Shown here: piece after piece, positions 21,034-30,673 of the stretch
How positions within the stretch are numbered: the stretch's first letter is position 1
Layout of the letters: each line of letters begins with the position of its first letter
Source of the DNA: Cymodocea nodosa
Lineage: Eukaryota; Streptophyta; Magnoliopsida; Alismatales; Cymodoceaceae
Reading direction: 5' to 3'
Assembly (NCBI GenBank): GCA_036874045.1
Contig: CM072341.1
Location: forward strand, 8,568,501 to 8,632,500
DNA: 64,000 nucleotides
The notes under the pieces: model-generated
Seen by the model: only the letters and a program-made list of their open reading frames with translations
Databases searched by the model: none
Told to the model about the DNA's origin: nothing
Program-made: the position numbers and the translations under genes

Positions 21034-22251
21034 AAAAAGGATAGTTCAACACTACCTGCACCTACTATGATAGAAAAAGCATGGAAGACAAAGTCTGGAC
21101 ATCCCACCAGACAAATTATTGGGAATATAAATCAAGGTGTTCAAATAAGAAGCAAAATTCAAAATATTTGTAATTATTGTGCTTTTGTGTTTGAACTTAA
21201 ACCTTCAACAGTTGAAGAAGTCTGCAATGATGAATACTAGATTATGGCCATGCAAGAGGAACTAAATCAGTTCAAGAAAAATGAAGTCTGAAATTTAATT
21301 GAAAGACCCATCAAAAAATCAATTATTGGAACTAGATGGGTGTTTAAGAATAAACTTGATAATAATGGTAGTATTATCAGAAATAAAGCTAGATTTGTTA
21401 CTCAAGGATACAACCAATAGGAAGGAATCAATTATGAAGAAACTTTTGCACCTGTTGCAAGACTTGAAGCAATTAGAATGTTGCTTGCCTTTGCAAGCAG
21501 TATGAAAATCAAGCTTTATTAGATGGATGTTAAAAGTGTCTTTCTTAATGGCATTTTGCAAGAAGAAGTATATGTAGAACAGCCACTAAGTTTTGAAGAT
21601 GAAGAAAGACCAAATCATGTATACAAACTGAATAAAGCTCTTTACAGTCTGAAGCAAGCACCACGTACATGGTATGATAAACTGAAGAGTTTCCTTCTTG
21701 AGAATAAGTTTAATATAGGAACTACAGACAACACTTTATTTATCAAATCAGAAAGTTCTCATATGTTGATTATTCAGATCTACGTGGATGATATTATTTT
21801 TGGTGCTACACATTAGAAACTATGTCATGATTTTCAAATCTTAATGAAGAATGAATTTGAAATGAGTCTTATGGGAGAATTAAAATTCTTTCTAGGATTA
21901 CAAATTCATCAACTTCAGCATGGCATCTTCTAGAATCAAGAAAAATTTTGTAAAGAGATTCTCTTAAAATTTGGTATGAAAAAATCCAAAGCAGCAAATA
22001 CACCTACGAACTCAAATGAAAAACTTGATAAGGACATCTCTGGCAAGTCAGTAGATCAAAAGAAATACTAAGGCATGATTGGATCACTTCTATATCTAAC
22101 AGCTACTAGACCAAACATAATGTTCAGTGTTTGTGCTTGTGAAAGATATCAAGCCTCTCCAAAAGTATCACATTTAAAAGTAGTTAAACGTATATTTAAA
22201 TATCTATAGGGTACCAAAGATTTTGGCTTATTTTATTCTTCACAGAATCAT
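21034..22251 (+). pseudogene. C: reverse transcriptase
   Basis: All copia RT blocks are recognisable: [37 protein letters not shown] and the catalytic [10 protein letters not shown] near 21775-21805. Stops lie near 21238 (TAG, expected Trp), 21289 (TGA, expected Trp), 21418 (TAG, expected Gln), 21521 (TAG, expected Gln), 21814, 21931, 22068 and 22207. Most are one transition away from the expected Gln or Trp codon. Frame is kept throughout, so decay is mainly by point change. Confidence 0.85.
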
Positions 22252-22729
22252 TTGATATTAGCAGGATATAGTGATGCAGATTATGTAGGATGCAAATCAG
22301 ATCGAAAAAGCACTAGTGGGACATGTCAGTTGCTTGGTCACTCACTTGTTTCTTGGTTCAGCAGGAAACAAAACTCTATAGCTCTATCCACCATTGAAGC
22401 TGAATACATGGCAGCAGGCCTATGTTGTGCACAGATTTTATGGATGCAACAAACCTTTAGATTATAAGCTTAATTTTCAGAATACCATTATTTACTGTGA
22501 CAGTAGCAATGTCATCAATCTCTCCAAAAATATAGTTCTACACTCTAGAGCAAAACATATCGAGATTAGACACCACTTTCTAAGAGACCATGTTGAAAAA
22601 GGTCATATTTCCTTAGAATATGTCTCTTCTAAAGAACAACTTGCAGATATTTTCACCAAACCATTATTTGAATCTGCATTTAATCATATTAGACGAAATT
22701 TAGGGATTTGCTCTTTATATGATTTATAA
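22252..22729 (+). pseudogene. C: RNase H and pol end
   Basis: GYSDADYVGC, STSGTCQLLG, ALSTIEAEYMAA and YCDSSN blocks of copia RNase H, ending LADIFTKPL...Ser-Leu-Tyr-Asp-Leu and TAA at 22727-22729. A frameshift lies near 22455-22470, between Gln-Gln-Thr-Phe and the DSS block, so the two halves are in different frames. Confidence 0.83.
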
Positions 22730-23081
22730 TTTCATATCTCTCTACTCTCCAAGTTCACAACTAGAAGCTTGTTCTACTATCTCTGCTTTGCAACAACTTA
22801 GCCATTTTTTTTATAACCAGTTATAATTGCTCCACCAAGTCAGTATCTTACCTTTCACTTCTTTTGACAATTAGCAAAAAAGAGGGAGAAAGACCATATT
22901 TTGGTAGCAAGTTGCAGTAAAGTAGGGGGAGAAACTTAGGGGGAGTAATCTTAGAAAAATAGGGGGAGTTTCTAAATTTCATTATTATGTATTCTTTGTG
23001 TGTTTTTCTATATAGATATATAGGGAGAAAAATACATGTAATATATTGTAAGGTTTTTGCGATTATCAAAAAGGGGGAGAT
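22730..23081 (+). promoter_or_regulatory. C: 3' non-coding zone with several polypurine tracts
   Basis: No coding frame. It holds purine tracts AAAAAAGAGGGAGAAAG (near 22875), GTAGGGGGAGAAAC, TTAGGGGGAG, ATAGGGGGAGTTT (22920-22972) and the proper tract AAAAAGGGGGAGAT (23068-23081) just before the LTR. Repeated tracts in this position are known for Sireviruses. Confidence 0.75.
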
Positions 23082-24383
23082 TGAAAGGACCTCTAGATTT
23101 TGATAATGTAAAAATCAATGTGAGGATTTAAATTGTATTTCTTAGACTTAATAGTCAGCAAGAGAGTAGAAGTTGATACAGATAGTTCAAAGTGTGCTGC
23201 AAGTGTTAAAAAAGATTTCGAAAGGTTACCAAGCTTAACTATCCGGAAGAGAAATATTTTCAATGAGTTAACAGTCTAAGTATCCGAAAGGTAGTATAAA
23301 GTAGTAGCAACACTATCGGACAGTTAGAAGATTAACTATCCGAAAGTAGAAGGCTTTCGAAGAGTTAGAAAGATGGATATATGAAGAATTGGAAAATTAC
23401 TGTACCTAACTATCCGAAACTTAAGTCATTGAATTTCCCTCATGCAAAAATCCAAACAAAAGCTCAAAAGGAGAATCGAAAAGTTACTGGAGCTACCTAT
23501 CCAAAATTTTGAAGAGTTTCGGTGAGTTACAGATATAACCATCCAGAACTTAAGTCAGTCTATTATGCATGTGCTGAATTAAATAAAGCAGTCAGAAACT
23601 TAACGAAGGATTTCGGAGGGTTACTGTAGCTAACTATCCGACAGTTAAATAACAGTTCGGTAAGTTACAGTTGCAAGTATCTGATTGAATGACAACTCTT
23701 ATGTACGATCTGAAATCCTTCATGGCAGAAAGACTTAAGTGACTTTTTGGTAAGTTACAAGTATTTTTCAGAGAGTTACATGGCTAAGCCTCCGAAAAAC
23801 CTAGGAAATCGGAAGGGTATCTTGAAATACCTCCCTGAACGGTAACTTACCATATTTGGCACTGAAATCTTACCAAGTACAATAGAATATATCCGTTGGA
23901 AGAAAAATATGATCATTACACATGTTTAGTATATATACAAGCCACAGATAACAGAATTAGATAGCTTTTTGCTCATACACATATTTACACCAAGCTCAAC
24001 AGAAGAAAGCCTTAGAGATCAAATCATCTTCAACATATATAGACTCAATTTTAGAAGCTCATCACACACTCAACTCTAATACTTACAAGCAAGTGTTTTA
24101 CTAAAGTACACGGATCAAAAACTTCAGAGAAAGATTGGTTGGAGCTACGACCTAAAAGCTCAATCAATATGGTTAGTTCTTGCTTTAACCTTAAAGCAAG
24201 TGATTGTAAGTTTGTGAAAGTTTAGTGAAGCCCAAGTATCCCTTGGGGGTGGACTAGCCGTTAGTGGTGAACCACCTAAAATTCCTGTGTGTATAATTTT
24301 TATCATGTGCTTGCTAATTCTCTATATCAATCAACCATTAAATAGCTAAGAAACAAATTATTACCATTCACCCCCCCTTTGGT
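23082..24383 (+). repeat. C: 3' LTR, 3' end lost
   Basis: Starts TGAAAGGACCTCTAG as the 5' LTR does and follows it to the ATTCACCCCCCC zone. It then lacks the AAGCCATAAGG...TTACCA end and passes into D2 gag near 24383-24390. The junction is a deletion scar. Confidence 0.83.
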
Positions 24384-24389
24384 ATTAAT

Positions 24390-24621
24390 AGCCCTTAGCA
24401 TTCAGAGTTTCATTTTCTTTTTCAGTAATTGTCTAAGTATTATAAGGAGTAGATAACAAAGTATATGGTTTAGAAATCATGAACCATAACTTATGATCTA
24501 TACTTTGAAGAAAAATTGTCATCCTATATTTTCAATATTCAAAATGTATTCCATCAAATAAAGGAGGCCGATTAAGATTTTGGCCTTCATACAAGGAAAA
24601 TTTACCATTTCTAGTACTCAT
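24390..24621 (-). pseudogene. D2: gag N-terminus
   Basis: Starts at ATG 24621-24619 (Met-Ser-Thr-Arg-Asn-Gly) and matches the first about 75 residues of F gag (61690) and X gag (35426), with the NRPPLFDGIHFEY block. Two Trp codons are changed to stops: in the Tyr-Trp-Lys block near 24530 and in the Tyr-Asn-Thr-Trp block near 24435. The next about 0.9 kb of gag is deleted together with the end of element C. Confidence 0.75.
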
Positions 24622-24807
24622 CTTACCTTAGATTTTTCAACCTATTTGATTTTAAACAGTTTAAAACTTTTAAAACAACTTGAGCCTTAAATCAAGAAAG
24701 TTAAACGTATGATCAGATATTAATTTCTGTTTAAAAACAAGGAAAGTAGAATAAGCAATGATATTAAATAAGTTGGTACCGATTTTATATCAAAGATTAT
24801 TAACAAT

Positions 24808-24819
24808 GCTCTAATACCA
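24808..24819 (-). promoter_or_regulatory. D2: primer binding site
   Basis: On the minus strand TGGTATTAGAGC, one change from the initiator Met-tRNA complement TGGTATCAGAGC, two bases inside the LTR end. F has the same variant at 61876-61887. Confidence 0.75.
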
Positions 24820-26068
24820 CTTGTAGGATCATATAGCTACACAAGAGGGGGGTGAATTGTGTTTTTCAACATTTTTGATTATAATTGAAACTTTAAAACT
24901 CAAAAACAAGTCGAGACATTGTTTTCATAAAATCATTTTTATTCAATGTTTCAATTACAATATACAATTCAATTCTCCTTAAGAATTGTAGATGCAATTA
25001 TATATCGATACGATGTTTCATCTATACAATTTCATAACTACGAACAAAGAAAACTAATTTACGAAATTTAAAACATTTCTCCCTATTTCAGATCTTTCTT
25101 CTTCTTCTTCTCTTTCTTCTTCAACAATTCTTTAGTAACGAATATCTAGTCTTTCTCTACTTCACCGAATTTGCTTTCTTCTAATACTTTAAATCTTCAG
25201 TGACATAAATCTAACATTTTCTACTTCACTGAATTTTCTTCCATCTAATACTTCAAATCTTCAATGACATATATCTCGCCTTTTCCTGCTTCACTAAATT
25301 TTCTTCCATCTGATACTTTAAATCTTCAATGACATATATCTTACCTTTTATGCTTTACTAAATTTTCTTCCACCTGAGAGCTTTTCCCCAAAGAGGTGTT
25401 TTCGATCCCTTAAATGATTTTTCGTTTGGTGTGTAGGGATAATTGATCAACGAAAATTCTATCTTTTATACTATATCTTCATTTCATGCATATCCTCCAC
25501 GTTTAATCACTATCAGTCTTTTACTTCTTCACATCTTTTCTTTTTCCTTCATCGAAATACATGTGTTCTGACCCACGTTTACATTTCGAATTTTCTTTAA
25601 TCATCAATCCTGGATCTCTGAAAAATTTCTTGCAAAATAAACTTTCTCGTCCAAAATTTTTCATCAAGTGTAATAAGAAGTCATTACTATTAGGACCCTA
25701 GTATTTTGATAATGCAAAAACCTATGTGAGGAAACCAAATTGTATTTCACAAATATGATAGCTCAGCAAAAGATCAGAAAGCTGACGAATAGATGGAGAA
25801 AGTTCCAGAAGATACTGCTATAAAGCTACAGGAAAATCGGACAGTTACAGGTCTAAGTATCCAAAGAGCAAGTTCAAAACAGCAGCAATACTATCGGACA
25901 GTTAGAAGAATAACTATCCGATTTTACAAAGCCTTCGGAGAGTTATTTAATCAGACAATTAAGGGGATTGAATGATCGGATAGTTAAGGAGTTAACTATC
26001 TAGAAGCTTAAAGGACTTTTCCGAGAGTTACAGGTATAACTATCCGAAAGTTAAGTCATTCAATAAAC

Positions 26069-26600
26069 CACGTGTAGAAATACAGAACGGAAGGACTTGT
26101 CGGAGAGTTAGATAACTATCTGAGTTTTCCTTTCGGAGAGTTAGATAACTATTTGAGTTTTTTGGTAAGTTACAGGCATAACTTTCCAGAACTTAAGTCA
26201 TTTTATTACGCACGTGCAAAATGGAGAAGCCGGCAGTTGAAAGCTTAAAAGGGAAAATCGGAGAGTTAAATAACTATCCGAAATTTCAAAGAGAGTTTCG
26301 GTAAGTTACAATTTAACTATCCAAAACTTAAGTCAGTAAATTTCCCACGTGTAGAATTCTAAAAAGATGCTCAAATGGGTTTTTCAGAGAGTTAGAAAGA
26401 TAACTATCCGAAATTTCAAAAGAGTTTCGGTGAGTTATAGTTTAACCATCCGAAACTTAAGTCACTGAATTTCCCACGTGTAGAATTCCAGAAAGAAGTA
26501 CAAATAAGTTTTTAGAGAGTTAGAAAGATAACTATCTGAAATCCTAAAGCGTTTCGGTGAGTTACAAGGATAACTATCCGAAACTTAAGTCAGCCTTTAT
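26069..26600 (+). repeat. B: LTR module array of palindromic motifs
   Basis: Four tandem modules, marked by ACTTAAGTCA at 26191, 26326, 26455 and 26583 (spacing 135, 129 and 128 bp). CACGTG occurs at 26069, 26211, 26346 and 26475. Each module holds CGGAGAGTTA with TAACTATCCGAAA, then TTTCGGTGAGTTACAG with TAACTATCCGAAA, then ACTTAAGTCA, then CACGTG. The first two are inverted pairs able to form hairpins. The same array is in the 3' LTR (about 31060-31590). Such palindrome arrays fit the cis-regulatory part of Sirevirus LTRs. Confidence 0.8.
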
Positions 26601-26939
26601 GCACATGCTGAATTAAAGTAATCAGAAAGTTAACAGAGGCAAACTATCCGACAAGAATATAACTGTTCGGTGAGTTACAATTATAAGTATCCGATTGAAT
26701 GACAGCTCACATTTAAATATTCTAGAATCCTACTTGGCAGTAAAGGTTAAGTGATCTTTCGGTGAGTTACAGTTACTCTTCAGAGAGTTGCATAGCTAAC
26801 TATCCGAAAGAACAGGAAAATCAGGAAGATATCTTGAAACGATTTTCTGAACGGTCACTTGCCGTATTGGGACTTGATCCTAATCAAGTACAATAGAATA
26901 CATCCGTTGGAGGAAAATATGATCATTGTACATATCAAG

Positions 26940-26947
26940 TATATATA
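26940..26947 (+). promoter_or_regulatory. B: LTR TATA box
   Basis: TATATATA in CAAGTATATATACAAAAT, downstream of the module array and about 620 bp before the LTR end. It is repeated in the 3' LTR near 31920. Confidence 0.55.
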
Positions 26948-27574
26948 CAAAATACAGACAACGGATATACGGCAGAGCTTACAAGTGAGATTACAGATAC
27001 AATTACATACAAAGATATAGTATACATTGCAGATTAATTACTGATATAGAAGAAAGCTCAAATTCAGTTCAACAAAGAATCGATTGAAAGCTGGATTTAC
27101 ACGAAGATTCTTAAAGCTCTCCATGTGCTGAAAGTTTGATCTAAGAAGGATCATTTGGTTCATGGCTTCAACCTGAAAGCTACATTCAATTGTTGGTTTG
27201 AGTTTCGACCTGAAAACTCAACAGGTTGGTTTTCTAGAGTTTATACCTGAAAACTTCTAAGTGTTGGTTTTCTGGAGTTTATACCTGAAAACTTCTGTGT
27301 GGTTGGTTCTTGCTTCGACCTGAAAGCAAGTGTGTAAGTGTTGAGACACTTAGTGAAGCCCAAGTGACCCTTGGGGATGGACTAGCCGAGTTAGTGAACT
27401 ACCTAAAATTCTCTTGTGTTTCTTACCTTTATTTCCGCTGTGCATGATATTTTTATCTGTTTATTACTTATGCAAACTAATTAATCAAATTAGTTAGTAA
27501 AGTGAAAAATAGGCTTAAATTCACTCTGTTCTCCATTCACCCCCCCTTTGGTGAAGCCATTCATTCCTAACAAT

Positions 27575-27589
27575 TGGTATCAGAGCAGG
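27575..27589 (+). promoter_or_regulatory. B: primer binding site
   Basis: TGGTATCAGAGCAGG two bases after the LTR end: a perfect 12-nt match to the complement of plant initiator Met-tRNA. Confidence 0.88.
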
Positions 27590-27624
27590 TTGATCTCTTT
27601 TTATAGATTTAACCATCTGAGATC

Positions 27625-29146
27625 ATGGCATCTTTTCACAAAGAGGGTCAGAACATCCATCGTCCTCCCCTATTTAATGGTATTAATTATAATTACTGGA
27701 AAAATAGGATGGAATGTTTCCTCAGAAGCTCAAATGTGAGTTTATGGAAAATGGTTGTTCTAGGAACACCTATTCCACCTAGTCATGAGGATGACTAGAC
27801 TGAGGAGGATGAGAGAATCATCCAAATGGATGCTCGAGGGCTGAATATTATTTATTGTGCCTTCTCTGCTGAATAATATAATAAAGTTTCAACTTGTAAA
27901 TTTGCTCACGAGGCTTGGAACACTCTTCAAATAACCTTTGAATGAACCAGCCAAGTGAAAGATACTAAAATAAGCATTTTACTCAAAAAGCTTGAATTAT
28001 TTAAAATGCTTGATGATGAAACTATCACTGATATGTTTTCAAGACTCACTGAGATTATTAATGGTTTAAGAGGTTTGGGAAAGGAATTTTCTGTCCATGA
28101 ACAGGTACAAAAAATCCTTAGAAGCTTAACTATAAAATGGAAGCAAAAGTCCACATCGATACAAGATTCCAAAGACCTCAACAAATACTCAGTAGAGGAT
28201 CTAATGGGCAACCTGCTGGCCCATGAAGTTCAAATGAAGGAATGGAATGTTGAGGAAGGTAGTGGTAAAAAGAAAACTGAAACAAAGAAAGAACTAGCCT
28301 TTCCATCAACACAGGAACTTCAAAGCTCGGATGATGATGAAGTTGTACTATTGGCTAGAAAATTCAGAAAATGGATGAAGAAAAAGAATCATGCTAGCAC
28401 ATCAAAAAGTAATGCACCAATATGCTTTAAATGCAAGAAGCAGGGACATATACAACCTGATTGTCCACTGCAACAAGAAGAAGAAAAAGAAATGAAGAAG
28501 AAGAAGAGGAGCTACAAAAAGAAAATGGCATTGAAGGCTGCTTGGGATGATAGTAGTTCTTCTAGTAGCTCATCCAGTTCAAATGAAGAGATACCAGTAA
28601 ACGTGTGCTATATAGCATAAGAGGTATGTTCCACTTCATCTCAAAGTGATTCTAGTGTAGACAATGATAATCTAGATGTAAATATTCTTTTGTCTACTGT
28701 TGATAGCTTATATGTTAAATGCAAAAAGTATAAAAAGGAAATTAAGCATTTAACTGCATGCTTAGAAGAAGCACATACTAAACATGAAAATTTGCATGCT
28801 GAAGATACAAAATGCAATAATGATAAATGAAAATGAAAATTTGAAATCAGAAATCACTAATCTGAGAAATTCTATGCATAAATTTACCAATGGACAAAAA
28901 AGATTAGATCAAATTATTGGTTCACAGAGACATGACTCAAATAGATTTGGCCTAGGGTATGCTACTTCATAGGAAATACCCTATTGTGGTGGTGTTATCC
29001 GATCTTATAGAGATGGTACAATAGTGTTTGCCATCAAAAAAAGATCTGGTTCAATATGGCTGCCAAAAGGCAATAAACTAAATATTGTCAAGACTAACAC
29101 TTATGGACCCAAGAAAGTATGGGTACCAAAATCTATTTCTGTTTGA
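27625..29146 (+). pseudogene. B: gag
   Basis: Starts at ATG 27625 (Met-Ala-Ser-Phe-His-Lys), then NIHRPPLFNG and the Tyr-Trp-Lys-Asn-Arg-Met block. The UBN2-type capsid region is open at 27955-28620. The zinc knuckle CFKCKKQGHIQPDC (about 28421-28462) is intact CCHC, a Lys-rich stretch and a Ser-rich run (about 28551-28580) follow, then a coiled coil. Stops: TAG near 27798 (expected Trp), TAA near 27876, TGA near 27943, TAA 28618-28620, a frameshift near 28800-28830, and TAG near 28970 (C has Gln there). It ends Trp-Val-Pro-Lys-Ser-Ile-Ser-Val then TGA at 29144-29146, the conserved gag-pol junction stop. Confidence 0.83.
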
Positions 29147-30659
29147 ATTGCAGGATTATATGGTTTAGGGGGAGTAGTTGATCTATAGCTCCAAACCAGT
29201 TATGACAGTAAAGATTTGGTATTACAAGAGGCACCATAAATTGGTAGAAAGTGCTCACTTAGACTGAGTGAAAATTGTGCCTAAAATCTTGATGCTCAAG
29301 GAGAGAAAAATGTGCAATAGTCAGAAACAAGTGTTATCAAAATAAGCAGAATCTCGTGAAGAGAAAATTTTTTTTTAGAAGCCAAACAGTTGATAATCAG
29401 TTAAGAATCAGCTATGATATTCTAAAATTAACAATTGGCATCAAAAGTAGCATCAATGATTGAATCATGTTCTTTAAAGGAAATAAGGCTTGCACGAGCC
29501 AAGTTGAATGACTACAAATGCAGGGAAATCAGATTCATCAAAGGACAACCAAAATCTACAGTAGACAGATTACAGTCTTCAAATTATCTTCTACAAATAG
29601 AAGAACCACTTGAAACAAAGATCCAAGAGAAGATAAACGAATTGGAGTCAGAAGCAAATTGATTGAAAATCTTTTATGATAATTTTTTAACAATTGGTAT
29701 TTAATTCTATTCGTATCATATATGACATTCATTTTGTAGAATAGGTGCAACAAATGTGTTTGCAAGGAAAAACATATAAGTAGGGGGAGAACCTACTATA
29801 TGAAGAGAATTCAAAATGTTACTTCAATACAAAATAAAAGTGTTTAAAGAGGGCATGCATATAGGGGGAGAGCCCATAGCTTGCTATTATAAATCAGAGA
29901 ACCTCCATACAGATAGGGGGAGAGCATGTGGCAAAAATTACAAATATTAACTGCATATTTATAAATTGCTACATTAACTATTGGCATTTCACTATTTTCA
30001 GTTTTTACAGATGATGCAGTAATTACACGAAAACAAAGGAAGAAATATCACAAATCAGGAGAGCAATTATTGACTTCTCAGATGATAGAATGTCAACAAC
30101 TGGCATCAGACAAGGATTAAGGAAATTGACACTTCAATTGATACTGTGCTCAAATAAGAAAGAAGAAAAGCAGCACAAATCAAAGGAAAAGAAGAAAATA
30201 GACTGCAATGATGAAAATAGACTACAAATCAACAATTGAGATCTACACATCAACAGTCTACATTTGATGGAAAATCAAAAATTGGTATTTGAAGATATTG
30301 ATGCATTTGATTCTTTTCCCAACTTGATATCTGACGAGAATACAGAGATCAGAAAATTGGTATATCATCAGATTCAAATTTAATGACAAAATGGGGAGAA
30401 GAAAATTCAGCAAAAGAAAATTGTGGAACTCCTTTTATCTAATGACAAAAAGGGGGAGAAGAATATAGAAAATTACATAGAAGGCAAGGGGAGCATTCCC
30501 AGCACACAGACAAGGCGAGAATTTAACTTCATTGTATTATATTCATTGTAAATCTTTGCTTTACTTAGTTTCTGTGTGATTGAATGTATAGCAACAATCT
30601 AGGGAGTGAAATAGGGAGTGAAATACATGTAATTTAATGTAAAGGATTTTGTCATTATC
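29147..30659 (+). other. B: non-coding filler in place of pol
   Basis: Directly after the junction (where C has its protease) lies about 1.5 kb without recognisable domains; the longest ORF (29435-29662) is 75 codons with no clear relative. Purine tracts recur: TATAGGGGGAGAG near 29860, ATAGGGGGAGAG near 29915, TGACAAAATGGGGAGAAG near 30383 and TGACAAAAAGGGGGAGAAG near 30442. The text is A-rich on this strand. Origin unknown; it may be an expanded 3' non-coding zone. Confidence 0.7.
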
Positions 30660-30673
30660 AAAAAGGGGGAGAT
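30660..30673 (+). promoter_or_regulatory. B: polypurine tract
   Basis: AAAAAGGGGGAGAT immediately before the 3' LTR start TGTTAGG. Confidence 0.85.

Larger units (their letters stand above)
16771..24383 (+). mobile_element. Element C: full-structure Sirevirus-like copia element
   Basis: 5' LTR 16771-18055, PBS 18058-18073, gag 18108-19640, protease to RNase H about 19660-22729, polypurine tract 23068-23081, 3' LTR from 23082. It inserted in D2 gag at ...CACATAAT (F is continuous there near 60525-60535). The left flank ATAAT (16766-16770) is the candidate target duplication, but the right copy is gone. The last part of the 3' LTR and about 0.9 kb of D2 gag are missing at the right junction (about 24383). 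Coding regions carry at least 15 stops. No accessory ORF follows RNase H. Confidence 0.88.
25688..27572 (+). repeat. B: 5' LTR
   Basis: 1885 bp, TATTAGGACCC...CCTAACA. Its U3 has a striking array of about 130-bp modules (see 26100-26600). TATATATA lies at 26940-26947 and the CATTCACCCCCCCTTTGGTG end zone near 27535. The 60-codon ORF at 25793-25975, repeated at 30773-30955 in the 3' LTR, is LTR sequence. Confidence 0.9.

Noticed and set aside
25793-25975. 60-codon ORF repeated almost identically at 30773-30955
   Set aside because: Both copies sit at the same place in the two LTRs of B; the repeat reflects LTR identity, not coding selection.
26069-26600. CRISPR-like array from regularly spaced repeats
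   Set aside because: Repeats are in a plant LTR, the spacers are themselves similar, and the pattern repeats in the second LTR; no cas genes.
27575-27589. tRNA gene fragment
   Set aside because: Only the 3' end complement of initiator Met-tRNA is present, directly after an LTR; it is a primer binding site.
29435-29662. 75-codon ORF in the filler of B as a new gene
   Set aside because: No start context, no domain and no second copy in the window; recorded only as part of the filler.
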